From contig CBDAQW010000039.1 of assembly GCA_965199185.1 (NCBI GenBank), forward strand, positions 1 to 64,000: a stretch of 64,000 bases of DNA, read 5' to 3'. The translations under genes and the position numbers were made by a program. Below, piece after piece: positions 20,012 to 28,461 of this stretch. Origin of the DNA: Endozoicomonas sp965199185 (lineage in GTDB: Bacteria > Pseudomonadota > Gammaproteobacteria > Pseudomonadales > Endozoicomonadaceae). The stretch's first letter is position 1. Every line of letters starts with the position of its first letter. The notes beneath the pieces were generated by a model that was not told the origin of the DNA, ran no database searches, and saw nothing but the letters and a program-made list of their open reading frames with translations.

Positions 20012-21532
20012 TTATCGAAGCACAAGCGCCTGCTCTTCGATCTTCTGCTTCCAGATTTGCGGACCGGTGAGATGTACTGAATCCCCACGACTGTCTACCG
20101 CCACGGTAACCGGCATATCTTCCACTTCAAATTCGTAGATAGCTTCCATCCCCAGCTCAGGGAAAGCCAATACTTCTGCCTTGCGCACTGCCTGAGAAAC
20201 CAGATAAGCCGCACCACCGACGGCAATCAGATAAACCGATTCATTGTCTTTGATCGCCTCAATAGCCGCCGGCCCACGCTCTGCTTTACCAATCATTCCG
20301 GCAAGTCCGGTTTCTTCCAGCATGGTACGGGTGAACTTATCCATACGGGTTGATGTTGTAGGGCCTGCAGGGCCAACCACTTCATCACGAACCGGATCCA
20401 CAGGGCCAACGTAGTAGATAAAACGACCTTTCAGATCTACCGGTAATTCTTCACCACGAGCCAGCATGTCAACCATTCGTTTGTGGGCGGCATCACGACC
20501 AGTCAGAATTTTGCCTGATAACAGAATGGTATCACCCGGCTCCCAGGCTTTCATGGCTTCCGGTGTGAGATCGTCAAGATTCACTTTCCGAACGCCCTCA
20601 CCCATATCCAGACTAACTTCAGGATAATCATCCAGATTAGGCGCCTTCTGATAAACCGGGCCATTGCCCGTCAGTTCAAAATGGGCGTGACGGGTTGCTG
20701 CACAGTTAGGAATCATAGCAACCGGAAGTGAAGCAGCATGAGTTGGGTAGTCTTTAATTTTGACATCCAGAACCGTAGTTAAACCACCCAATCCCTGAGC
20801 ACCAATACCCAACTGATTCACTTCATCCATGATTTCTAGACGCAATTCTTCTACCCGATTTTTAGCACCACGCTCACGCAGTTCATGTATATCAACCGGA
20901 TCCATTAATGCTTCTTTCGCCATCAGCATGGCTTTTTCAGCGGTTCCGCCAATACCTATACCCAGCATGCCTGGCGGACACCAGCCAGCACCCATGGTCG
21001 GTACGGTTTTTTTGACCCATTCAACAATATCATCAGAGGGGTTAAGCATGGCCATTTTGGACTTGTTTTCAGAGCCGCCACCTTTAGCGGCAACCTGGAT
21101 GTCTACCGTATCTCCCGGCACCAGACTGATATGAATTACTGCGGGCGTGTTATCTTTGGTATTTTTCCGGGCACCGGCTGGGTCTTCCAGAACAGAAGCT
21201 CGCAACAGGTTATCAGGATTGGTGTACGCCTTACCAACCCCCTCATTGATGACATCTTCCAGTGGGCGATCAGTATCAAATCGCACTTTCATACCCACTT
21301 TAACAAAGATGGTGACTATACCGGTATCCTGGCAGATCGGCCGCTTGCCCATGGCACACATGCGAGAGTTAACCAGAATCTGAGCCATGGCATCTTTAGC
21401 GGCTTTGGAAGGCTCCTGTTCCCAGGCGCGATGCACCGCCTGAATAAAATCAACAGGGTGGTAGCAGGAAATAAATTGCAAGGCATCTGCAACACTGAGG
21501 ATAACGTCCTCTTCCCGGATAATGACACTCAT
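20012..21532 (-). CDS. fumA: Class I fumarate hydratase (4Fe-4S)
   Basis: 506 residues, the length of single-chain class I fumarases of pseudomonads. It interconverts fumarate and L-malate in the TCA cycle using an oxygen-sensitive [4Fe-4S] cluster. The three candidate cluster cysteines are in conserved settings: KRPICQDTG (Cys67), GAGWCPPG and IPNCAATRH. Both halves, alpha (1-280) and beta (from about 300, including LLSGKILTGRDAAHKR and VGPAGPTTSTRMD), are fused in one chain as in FumA-type enzymes and unlike two-subunit enzymes. The gene is divergent from the ferredoxin gene at 21753. Class I fumarases and L(+)-tartrate dehydratases are related, but the length and sequence favour fumarase. 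Confidence 0.92.
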   Translation of the reverse strand: MSVIIREEDVILSVADALQFISCYHPVDFIQAVHRAWEQEPSKAAKDAMAQILVNSRMCAMGKRPICQDTGIVTIFVKVGMKVRFDTDRPLEDVINEGVGKAYTNPDNLLRASVLEDPAGARKNTKDNTPAVIHISLVPGDTVDIQVAAKGGGSENKSKMAMLNPSDDIVEWVKKTVPTMGAGWCPPGMLGIGIGGTAEKAMLMAKEALMDPVDIHELRERGAKNRVEELRLEIMDEVNQLGIGAQGLGGLTTVLDVKIKDYPTHAASLPVAMIPNCAATRHAHFELTGNGPVYQKAPNLDDYPEVSLDMGEGVRKVNLDDLTPEAMKAWEPGDTILLSGKILTGRDAAHKRMVDMLARGEELPVDLKGRFIYYVGPVDPVRDEVVGPAGPTTSTRMDKFTRTMLEETGLAGMIGKAERGPAAIEAIKDNESVYLIAVGGAAYLVSQAVRKAEVLAFPELGMEAIYEFEVEDMPVTVAVDSRGDSVHLTGPQIWKQKIEEQALVLR

Positions 21533-21752
21533 TGTAAACCCGTCTCCTAATTGTTCATTTCTCTTTAATGGTTTTTATACAAAAATTTAAGAAACTGTTA
21601 GCCAAAGCTATTGACCAAAGCTGCTGATCGAAAGTATACCGATTCATGAATCTCAAAACATTGACAGGAAACACCCATTTCAGGGTTGCCTTTTATGTTA
21701 AACTCTGACTGATTGACAAAAATAATTTTCATAAAATACAGAGGTCAGTATT

Positions 21753-22301
21753 GTGCCGATTATTTATTTTGTCGGAAAAGAATACACCCTCGCTGAAGGG
21801 GAAAACTTACTCTCCGGTCTGTTAAACCAACAGGCCAGGATGCCTTTTTCCTGTCGCGCCGGCATATGCCACTCATGCCTGCTAAAGCTGGATCAGGGCA
21901 TGATGCCTGAAAACAGCCAGATACATCTGAGCACTACTCAGCAGAATAAACGCTATTTTCTGGCCTGCCAAAGTCACGTTCATTCAGACCTTCATGTTTC
22001 CATTCCGGAACGTGATGAAATACCGGCACGAGCAGTAAAGTTGACCCCTATCAATGCTACAGAAATAATTCTCACCCTATCCACACGTTTTCCATTTAAA
22101 GGGCATGCGGGTGAACTAGTCGGCATAATATCACAGACTGGCGTTCAGTCGCAGTTACCCATTCAGGTCATAAGCGCCGAAAAAAACACCATTGAGTTTG
22201 TCGTAAAAAGAAAAGCCGGTGATGAATTCAGCCGTTGGTTGCACGACAAGTGTCAGAATGGCGACGGGTTTATGCTGTCTACTCTTTCAGGCCGGGAATA
22301 A
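21753..22301 (+). CDS. [2Fe-2S] ferredoxin fused to a degenerate flavin-reductase-like barrel
   Basis: 182 residues, GTG start with GAGG upstream. Residues 1-88 form a plant-type ferredoxin domain with the classic spacing Cys34-x4-Cys39-x2-Cys42-x29-Cys72. Residues about 92-180 resemble the beta-barrel FAD-binding domain of ferredoxin reductases (VKRKAGDEFSRWLHDKCQNGD corresponds to the family's conserved strand and helix), but the RxYS flavin motif is missing and there is no NAD(P)-binding domain. The protein can probably carry electrons but not reduce its own cluster from NAD(P)H. It sits 74 bp upstream of bolA, so a role in iron-sulfur metabolism is possible but inferred. Confidence 0.75.
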   Translation: MPIIYFVGKEYTLAEGENLLSGLLNQQARMPFSCRAGICHSCLLKLDQGMMPENSQIHLSTTQQNKRYFLACQSHVHSDLHVSIPERDEIPARAVKLTPINATEIILTLSTRFPFKGHAGELVGIISQTGVQSQLPIQVISAEKNTIEFVVKRKAGDEFSRWLHDKCQNGDGFMLSTLSGRE

Positions 22302-22375
22302 TTCTCAACAAATTCCCGCAGTGCCTGAGTACTGTAGTAATATGGAAAAAAAACGACTGCTACAACAGGTGATGT

Positions 22376-22690
22376 ATGAGTATGCAAGAACATATTTACC
22401 AGAAGTTAAGTAAATCTTTTAGACCTGAATTTCTCGATGTCATTAATGAAAGCCATTTGCACAATACGCCACCGGACGCTCAATCACATTTCAAAGTCAT
22501 CATTGTCAGCGCGGTATTTGCCGGAAAAATGCCAGTGAAACGCCACCAGCTGATCTACGGGCTTCTTTCTGAAGAACTGCGTCTTCAAGTTCACGCGCTT
22601 GCTCTGCATACCTACACTCCGGAAGAATGGAAAAGCAGGGAGCAAACAGCACCAGCCTCGCCTGATTGCCGGGGCGGCAGTAAAAAATAA
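22376..22690 (+). CDS. bolA: BolA family protein
   Basis: 104 residues (E. coli BolA 105). BolA proteins pair with monothiol glutaredoxins around a [2Fe-2S] cluster and in E. coli also act as a morphology/stress transcription factor. The family core is clear: ESHLHNTPPDAQSHFKVIIVS, the beta-turn and VKRHQLIYGLLSEEL helix, and the C-terminal VHALALHTYTPEEW and SPDCRGG as in E. coli. The conserved His in KRHQ and Cys in DCRGG are present. The start ATG at 22376 has AGGTGA close upstream. It may be co-transcribed with the ferredoxin gene. Confidence 0.93.
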   Translation: MSMQEHIYQKLSKSFRPEFLDVINESHLHNTPPDAQSHFKVIIVSAVFAGKMPVKRHQLIYGLLSEELRLQVHALALHTYTPEEWKSREQTAPASPDCRGGSKK

Positions 22691-22796
22691 TTCCTATAAA
22701 ACCATACAGTCATCCGCTGGAGGCTGACTCATCAGGCAGGCTTAACGACTTACACTATAATTTTGAAAAGCACTCAAAATAACACTAGGGTAAGTG

Positions 22797-23543
22797 ATGA
22801 TTAAGCAATGCCTGCGGCACTACCTCCTTCTGATCGTTCTGTTCCTTTCAGAAAATCTTCATGCTGAAACCTTTCATCTGCTCACAGAAAATTTCCCCCC
22901 CCATAATATGTCAATTAACAGCGCAGGCTACGCCCGTAATGACCGGGTGTCTGGGCTGGCCACTGATATTATCCGCAAGTTATTCGACAATACCGGTCAT
23001 AACGCCCAGTTCACCCTCGACAGTGATTGGGAAAAATCGTACAACAGAGCACTTGGCAGGAAGGGGTATGGTTTGTACTCGGTTCGTCGTTCGCCTCAGC
23101 GGGAGAATCAGTTTCTTTGGGTAGGTCCACTGTTTCATGAAGACTGGGTACTGCTCGCACCGACCATCAGTAAATTCAGAATTCATTCTCTGGATCAGGC
23201 TCGCAGATACCGAATTGGCGCCTATGTTTTTGATGGAATAACCGATCACCTGATCGAAAAGAGTGTAGATATTCTGCCAGCCAACAGTCACGCCATTAAC
23301 GCCGCCAATATGAAAAACAATACCATCGACCTCTGGGCTACCAGTTCACTGGTTGGCCCCTATGTGGCTGAACACTTTCGGATTCCGGTAAAAAAAGTAC
23401 TGACTCTCAAAAAAAACAGCCTATGGCTGGCGATGAATATCGATACACCACCTCACATTATTGCCGAACTGAACGCCAGCCTGAAAAAAATGCATCGATC
23501 CGGAGAAGTGCAAGCCATTCTTGATGGTTATCTCTCCCCATAA
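22797..23543 (+). CDS. Periplasmic solute-binding protein, amino-acid type (SBP_bac_3)
   Basis: About 248 residues. A signal peptide (MIKQCLRHYLLLIVLFLSENLHA) is followed by a bacterial family 3 solute-binding fold: FHLLTENFPPHNM at the start of lobe 1, GLATDIIRKLFDNTG, the short loop ENQFLWVGPL, lobe 2 with RIGAYVFDGITDHLI, and the terminal ELNASLKKMHRSGEVQAILDGYL. No permease or ATPase genes adjoin it, so it may be an orphan receptor or sensory protein; many marine bacteria carry such free-standing copies. The ligand is unknown. The ATG at 22797 is preferred, and a GTG at 22794 is immediately before it. It converges on the O-methyltransferase with 6 bp between. Confidence 0.85.
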   Translation: MIKQCLRHYLLLIVLFLSENLHAETFHLLTENFPPHNMSINSAGYARNDRVSGLATDIIRKLFDNTGHNAQFTLDSDWEKSYNRALGRKGYGLYSVRRSPQRENQFLWVGPLFHEDWVLLAPTISKFRIHSLDQARRYRIGAYVFDGITDHLIEKSVDILPANSHAINAANMKNNTIDLWATSSLVGPYVAEHFRIPVKKVLTLKKNSLWLAMNIDTPPHIIAELNASLKKMHRSGEVQAILDGYLSP

Positions 23544-23549
23544 GACACA

Positions 23550-24191
23550 TCAGTGATTACGCTTGCGCACTACATTCAGTCCATGCCTGACCGGTAACAA
23601 TACATTCTCCAGATCGGAACGTGATTTTATGGTTCGATTGAGATCAGCAATCACCTGATCTCGTTCATCCTGAGGGTCAAGCACCCCTCCTTTCCAGAGA
23701 GCATCATCAAAGACAATCAACCCTCCAGCAGCAAGCCTGGGAAGAATTGCCTCTAGATAGAGCGGATAAGCCTTCTTATCCGCATCAATAAAAACAAAAT
23801 CCACTGGCTCTTTGATGGTTTTAATAGTATCCAGTGCCCGCCCGAAAAGGATATTGATCTTACTGCCGTGGGGTGATTGATCAAAAAACTCTTCAGCGAT
23901 ATCAATTGCTCTGGGGTTGGTTTCACAGGCATATATAACTGCATCGGCTGGCGAACCTTCGGCCATAGAGAGTGCGGCATAACCAGTGAACATGCCAATT
24001 TCCAGAATCCGCCGACTATTGCTGATCTGAACCAGCATCTTCAGCGTTTGCCCCACCAAACGTCCGGAAAGGTTTCCGGGATAACGGGTGCGCTCTTCGG
24101 TAGCCGTTGCCAATGCCTGAAGCACCTCAGATTCTTCTGAGGTCAGGTCGTGGCAATATCGATCAATAGCCGGATTGACGATAAAACTCAT
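23550..24191 (-). CDS. Class I SAM-dependent O-methyltransferase (caffeoyl-CoA-type family)
   Basis: 213 residues, the Methyltransf_3 family typified by caffeoyl-CoA O-methyltransferase and bacterial catechol-type enzymes. Visible features: the SAM loop RILEIGMFTGYAALSMA, YACETNPRAIDIAEEFF (ribose-binding acidic residue), the metal-site region DFVFIDADKKAYPLYLEAIL, GGLIVFDDALWKGGV (metal Asp-Asp), and PVRHGLNVVRK at the end. These enzymes use a divalent metal to methylate a catechol-like hydroxyl. The natural substrate in bacteria is generally unknown. Minus strand, 24 bp after the SH3 protein gene, so likely a two-gene unit. Confidence 0.88.
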   Translation of the reverse strand: MSFIVNPAIDRYCHDLTSEESEVLQALATATEERTRYPGNLSGRLVGQTLKMLVQISNSRRILEIGMFTGYAALSMAEGSPADAVIYACETNPRAIDIAEEFFDQSPHGSKINILFGRALDTIKTIKEPVDFVFIDADKKAYPLYLEAILPRLAAGGLIVFDDALWKGGVLDPQDERDQVIADLNRTIKSRSDLENVLLPVRHGLNVVRKRNH

Positions 24192-24215
24192 GCATTACAT
24201 CCTATAAGAAAAGCA

Positions 24216-24896
24216 TCAAACCCAATCAGACGGCTTCTTGCGAACCCTGAGTAACGGCAATATCAACCCAAGAATGATACCCAGTAGAATGGTTCCGCCA
24301 CCATAGAGGTACCATTTGACACTGCTGTCACGCATCAGTTGATCATTTTCTGCCTGAAGTAACTGCGCCTGATTTTTCAGTTGCTGGTTTTCTTCCATCA
24401 GCTGCTTGTTACGACGATCAATCGCCATAGGTTCAGCAGTAATCTCCTGCAAACGAAGCATTTCAACTTTCTGCTCTGCCAGCTGCTCCTGAGTAACTGC
24501 CAATTGTGAAGACAGCTCTTTAACGTTGCGCTGCCTGGCTTGCAGCTCCTTACGCAGGCTCTGCGTCTGCTTCTCACTCTGACTGGCTAACTCACGGAGT
24601 CCCGGCAACAGTCGCATGGCGGGCTCTTCACTAATCAGGTACTGGCTACGGACATACCCCTCCTGATCACCCCGTTTTATCTTGCTGAAACCATTGCCTG
24701 CATCCTTTTCCAGCAAGATCAATTCTGTACCGGTTTTCAGCCCACGGTGCAAAATTTTGAACTGATTACCCGGCCCGGCTCTCATGGGCACGTAAATAAT
24801 GTCGGTGATATATTGGCTTTGCGCCAGAACCTGTCCGGATAACAGCAGGGCAGTCAGCAGGAATGTAAATCTATTCCGAAATTTCACGGTATACAT
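24216..24896 (-). CDS. YgiM-like SH3 domain protein with coiled coil and C-terminal anchor
   Basis: 226 residues (E. coli YgiM 206). Order: a signal peptide to about residue 25 (ending GQVLA), a bacterial SH3 domain (about 28-92, with VPMRAGPGNQFKILHRGLKTGTELILL and GDQEGYVRSQYL), a long coiled coil (about 95-190, heptads rich in Gln, Leu and Glu), then one membrane helix (YLYGGGTILLGIILGLILPLL) and a short basic cytoplasmic tail RVRKKPSDWV. This matches the TIGR04211 family. The SH3 domain would face the periplasm, possibly binding cell wall. Role unproven. It is followed on the same strand by the O-methyltransferase. Confidence 0.88.
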   Translation of the reverse strand: MYTVKFRNRFTFLLTALLLSGQVLAQSQYITDIIYVPMRAGPGNQFKILHRGLKTGTELILLEKDAGNGFSKIKRGDQEGYVRSQYLISEEPAMRLLPGLRELASQSEKQTQSLRKELQARQRNVKELSSQLAVTQEQLAEQKVEMLRLQEITAEPMAIDRRNKQLMEENQQLKNQAQLLQAENDQLMRDSSVKWYLYGGGTILLGIILGLILPLLRVRKKPSDWV

Positions 24897-24969
24897 TAAC
24901 TCAACTTAAGTAAGAAAAATCAGAGCAGCACTTGTTAAAAGTGCTTAACGGTTACCTGACGACAGACAT

Positions 24970-25545
24970 CTACTTTTCCTCGGTACGGATGTGTTTTGAA
25001 ATCACCGCAAACTGGGCAATAACAAACAGGATCGTCAAAATCAGGCTGCCAAAGATTTTAAAGTCTACCCAGATTTCATGGAAGGTAAAGGCAACAAACA
25101 GGTTCGCAGCTCCCAGAAAAGTGAAGAAAACCACCCAGCTCAGATTCATTTTCAGCCAGACTTCATTGGGCAGCGTTATGGCATGATCCATCATACGCTG
25201 AACCAGCGGTTTTTCACCAATAAACTGACTGACCAGAAACGCCCCGGCAAAGATCCAGTTTACAATCGGCGCTTTCCATTTGAGGAAGGCTTCATCGTGA
25301 AAAAGCAAGGTCATACTGCCGAACAAAAGTACAGCAAACACAGTAACAACATGGTTTTTCTCAAGCGTTTTGTTTTTAAGAAAAAGCCCTCCGTAAACCA
25401 GTACCGAAGCCACCATTAAGACCATAGTGGCACTGAATGGACCACCCAACTCAAACTCAGAGCCGGAAAAAGACAGTGTTCGCGGGTCCATTTTGTAGAC
25501 CACGAAAAATAAAATCAGAGGAATAAAGTCAATCAGCTGTTTCAT
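24970..25545 (-). CDS. yciB: Inner membrane septation protein YciB
   Basis: 191 residues (E. coli 179) from the ATG at 25545, MKQLIDFIPLILFFVVYKM, which is the conserved family N-terminus. The frame stays open upstream to 25722, but that extension is not part of the family. Five to six membrane helices are visible, with GEKPLVQRMMDHAITLPNEVW and the ending FTFHEIWVDFKIFGSLILT. YciB (IspZ/IspA family) affects septation and envelope integrity; its molecular role is unsettled. Divergent from rnm, with a 98-bp intergenic region. Confidence 0.93.
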   Translation of the reverse strand: MKQLIDFIPLILFFVVYKMDPRTLSFSGSEFELGGPFSATMVLMVASVLVYGGLFLKNKTLEKNHVVTVFAVLLFGSMTLLFHDEAFLKWKAPIVNWIFAGAFLVSQFIGEKPLVQRMMDHAITLPNEVWLKMNLSWVVFFTFLGAANLFVAFTFHEIWVDFKIFGSLILTILFVIAQFAVISKHIRTEEK

Positions 25546-25643
25546 ATAAGACCAATCTGCGTAAAAGTTGTCTTTCCGCCTGCGGGACGGATAAGATGCT
25601 GAATAATTTACCACGATAATGAATTTATGGTGATGGCACAATT

Positions 25644-26552
25644 TTGATTTGCATTGATTTACACAGTCATACAACGGCCTCCGACGGTGCTTTGGGTCCA
25701 CTGGAACTCTGTCAGCGGGCACAGGAGCGTGGTGTTTCCACGCTGGCGATTACTGACCATGATACTGTAGCAGCCCATATTTTTCTGAGACAGCATTCTC
25801 TGGACAACCTGCAGCTGATTACCGGCATTGAATTGTCTACTACCTGGTCAGGTGCTGAGATTCATATTGTAGGCTTGAATTTCCCACTTGATCATCCTGA
25901 TCTTGGTCAAATTATCAGCGCGCAGGGCAAGGCGCGGCGAGAACGTTCTCTGCATATCGCCACTAAACTGTCGAAGCGGCTGCCGGATTATTCCGCCGAA
26001 GACATTTTTCAGGCAGTCATGGCTGAAGCGATCAATCGCCAGAAAGCCACCTCTGATGGCTTTACCCTCAATGAAGACGACATCCAGATTGGCCGGCCGC
26101 ATTTTGCCAATTGGCTGGTTGCTATTAGACAATGTCGACATGTTGAAGACGCTTTCCAGAAGTACCTTGGCAATAGCAAAATCGGCAACCTCAAGGCGTT
26201 CTGGCCAGCAATGAGTCAGGGAGTGGCGTGGATTCGGGCACTAGGCGGTACTGCGGTTCTGGCTCATCCCGGCAAATACAAAATGACCCGAACCAAACTC
26301 ACCGCACTGATTAAAGACTTCAAATACGCTGGCGGTCATGCACTGGAAGTTCAGGGCTCCAACACACCACAAAGCCAGAATGATCAAATAGCTGGTTTCT
26401 GTCAGCGCTTTGATCTCAGTGCATCTCAAGGCAGTGATTTTCATAACCCGGAATACCCTTGGGCAGATATTGGTCGTCTTCCCCCTAATCTGCCCCGGGA
26501 TGTCAAACCGGTATGGGCTGACTGGTCTGTAACTGAAAAATCTGAAAGTTAA
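25644..26552 (+). CDS. rnm: PHP-domain 5'-3' exonuclease, RNase AM (YciV)
   Basis: 302 residues. The polymerase-and-histidinol-phosphatase metal motifs are complete: IDLHSHTTASDG (HxH), ITDHDT, GIELSTTW (metal Glu), EIHIVGL, HPGKYK, and the closing SQGSDFHNP. E. coli RNase AM (formerly TrpH/YciV) is a Mn-dependent 5'-3' exonuclease that trims 5S, 16S and 23S rRNA 5' ends and degrades 3'-phosphoadenosine 5'-phosphate. The start is uncertain: no ATG fits, and TTG at 25644 (or an ATT just upstream) gives the expected N-terminus. In many gammaproteobacteria this gene is followed directly by yciO, but here three cobalamin genes intervene. Confidence 0.9.
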   Translation: MICIDLHSHTTASDGALGPLELCQRAQERGVSTLAITDHDTVAAHIFLRQHSLDNLQLITGIELSTTWSGAEIHIVGLNFPLDHPDLGQIISAQGKARRERSLHIATKLSKRLPDYSAEDIFQAVMAEAINRQKATSDGFTLNEDDIQIGRPHFANWLVAIRQCRHVEDAFQKYLGNSKIGNLKAFWPAMSQGVAWIRALGGTAVLAHPGKYKMTRTKLTALIKDFKYAGGHALEVQGSNTPQSQNDQIAGFCQRFDLSASQGSDFHNPEYPWADIGRLPPNLPRDVKPVWADWSVTEKSES

Positions 26553-26669
26553 ATAGCCCACACTGGCCAGAACCCGGAGCATTTGCTTTTGCTGAACGGT
26601 TGTGATCCTGTTTCTGACAGATTATCCGGTCTCTGACAGAGCCGTTTTGCTTAGAGGAATTTTTCACCG

Positions 26670-27698
26670 ATGAATCAATCGTACTCAGACAGTATCTGGC
26701 ATCGCATCAACCAGAAAATCAAACCGCTTCAGGCGCTTGGGCAACTGGAAGCCCTGGCGCATCAGCTGGCACTGATTCAAAGTCAGGATAGCGATACCGC
26801 TGTTTCACACATCAGCATCCAGTCTCCAACCGTGGTTGTTTTTGCCGGAGATCACGGGATTGCAGAAGAAGGCGTCAGTATTGCACCCAGCGCAGTCACT
26901 CAACAAATGGTTCAGAACTTTCTGTCAGGTGGTGCGGCTATCAACTGCTTTTGTCGAGCCAATCAGATTCAGTTAAAAGTAGTTGATGCAGGAATGCTTG
27001 CGCCGGTGCAGGACGAATCCGGAACGGTTATCGAACAAAGGTTGGGGCAAGGCACCAACAACTTCGCGCAACAAGCCGCGATGACCATTGAGCAGGTACA
27101 GCAAGGTATTGAACTTGGTAAACAACAAGTGAGTGATATTATTGCCGACGGCTCAAACCTCGTTATGTTCGGCGAGATGGGCATAGGCAATACCAGCAGT
27201 GCTGCAGCCATTTTTGCGGCATTGAGTGAGCATTCGGCTGAAGAGTGCGTAGGGCGAGGAACGGGTATCACCGATGAACAATGGCAGAAAAAAAGTCGAC
27301 TGGTAGCAAAAGCCGTAGCGCGTTGTGATGGTTTGACGGTTATGGAAACACTAGCCGAAGTCGGTGGGTTTGAAATTGTACAGATGACAGGTGGTTTTCT
27401 GGCAGCAGCAGAATATAAAACAGCCGTTATTGTTGACGGTTTTATTGCGACTACCGCTGCTTATGTTGCTACGCTCATTAACCCTGAATGCCGTGACTAT
27501 ATGATCTTTGCTCATCAGTCTCATGAATCCGGTCACGCTTTATTACTTGCCAAACTGGAGGGCAAACCGCTACTCGATCTTTCCCTGAGATTGGGGGAAG
27601 GAACCGGTGCCGCACTCGCTGTACCACTTATTCGTGCAACTGCCGAGTTTTACAACAGTATGGCCAGTTTTGAAGAAGCCGGAGTCACCGTCGGGTAA
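26670..27698 (+). CDS. cobT: Nicotinate-nucleotide--dimethylbenzimidazole phosphoribosyltransferase
   Basis: 342 residues (Salmonella CobT 356). The enzyme activates the lower ligand of cobalamin, making alpha-ribazole phosphate from 5,6-dimethylbenzimidazole and nicotinate mononucleotide. Diagnostic stretches: VFAGDHGIAEEGVS, AVTQQMVQNFLSGGAAIN, MFGEMGIGNTSSAAA, MTGGFLAAAEYKTAVIVDGF and LGEGTGAALAVPLI, which holds the catalytic glutamate (Glu317 in Salmonella). Start ATG 26670 with AGAGGAA upstream. It overlaps cobS by one base (TAATG), so the two are coupled. No cobalamin riboswitch was recognised in the 117 bp upstream. Confidence 0.96.
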   Translation: MNQSYSDSIWHRINQKIKPLQALGQLEALAHQLALIQSQDSDTAVSHISIQSPTVVVFAGDHGIAEEGVSIAPSAVTQQMVQNFLSGGAAINCFCRANQIQLKVVDAGMLAPVQDESGTVIEQRLGQGTNNFAQQAAMTIEQVQQGIELGKQQVSDIIADGSNLVMFGEMGIGNTSSAAAIFAALSEHSAEECVGRGTGITDEQWQKKSRLVAKAVARCDGLTVMETLAEVGGFEIVQMTGGFLAAAEYKTAVIVDGFIATTAAYVATLINPECRDYMIFAHQSHESGHALLLAKLEGKPLLDLSLRLGEGTGAALAVPLIRATAEFYNSMASFEEAGVTVG

Positions 27699-28456
27699 TG
27701 GCTGCTGTCAAATATCAATACCAACTGTTTATGCTGGCGCTTGGTTTCTTTTCCCGAATTCCAGTGCCAGCATCCATTCCCTACAGTGAACAACGAATGA
27801 ACCAGGCGGGTCGATACTTTGCTTTGGTTGGCTTGTTACTGGGTTGCCTCTGTGCAGTATTTTTATGGATATTGAGTCTATTCCTCCCGGACACCATTGC
27901 TCTTTTTCTAATGATGGCCTTCAGCCTGATGCTGACGGGTGCCTTTCATGAAGATGGTTTAACCGATATGGCCGACGGTATCGGTGGCGGCATGACCATC
28001 GAGCGACGACTCGAGATCATGAAAGATAGCCGCATCGGCACCTACGGTGCTTCTGCTTTAATCATGGCTCTGCTCGGAAAATATCTTCTGTTGAGTGAGC
28101 TTGAGTCGGTGATCGCAGGCATTATAGTTGCCTACACCATGAGCCGGGGTGTCGCCGCATCCTTAATATACGACACGCCTTATGTCAGTGACGCCGGAAC
28201 CAGCAAAAGCAAACCATTGGCTCAACAACAGTCCTTCAATGAACTTATTATTCTGGCAGTTACGGCTCTGACACCCTGCTTGTTGGTTGGATTTAATCTG
28301 ACCCTAACGCTCGTTATTGTCTTGTTGGCATTCAGAGTATTGTTTAAATACTGGATCACAGCCCGCATTGGCGGATTTACCGGGGACTGTCTGGGAGCTG
28401 CCCAGCAATTATCAGAGTTACTCATTTATCTATGCCTGATTATTGGTAGCCGGTGA
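27698..28456 (+). CDS. cobS: Adenosylcobinamide-GDP ribazoletransferase (cobalamin synthase)
   Basis: 252 residues (E. coli 247). This integral membrane enzyme joins adenosylcobinamide-GDP with alpha-ribazole(-phosphate), the last assembly step of the nucleotide loop. The family motif is present: FHEDGLTDMADGIGGG followed by RRLEIMKDSRIGTYGA, a metal-dependent catalytic cluster. About six membrane helices flank it, and N-terminal GFFSRIPVPA is typical. Its ATG overlaps the cobT stop by one base, and its stop region overlaps the possible GTG start of the phosphatase gene, so cobT-cobS-cobC form one operon. Confidence 0.95.
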   Translation: MAAVKYQYQLFMLALGFFSRIPVPASIPYSEQRMNQAGRYFALVGLLLGCLCAVFLWILSLFLPDTIALFLMMAFSLMLTGAFHEDGLTDMADGIGGGMTIERRLEIMKDSRIGTYGASALIMALLGKYLLLSELESVIAGIIVAYTMSRGVAASLIYDTPYVSDAGTSKSKPLAQQQSFNELIILAVTALTPCLLVGFNLTLTLVIVLLAFRVLFKYWITARIGGFTGDCLGAAQQLSELLIYLCLIIGSR

Positions 28457-28461
28457 TATCA

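Noticed and set aside
26553..26669. Cobalamin riboswitch before cobT
   Set aside because: The 117-bp gap has no B12-box-like sequence and is too short for the full element.
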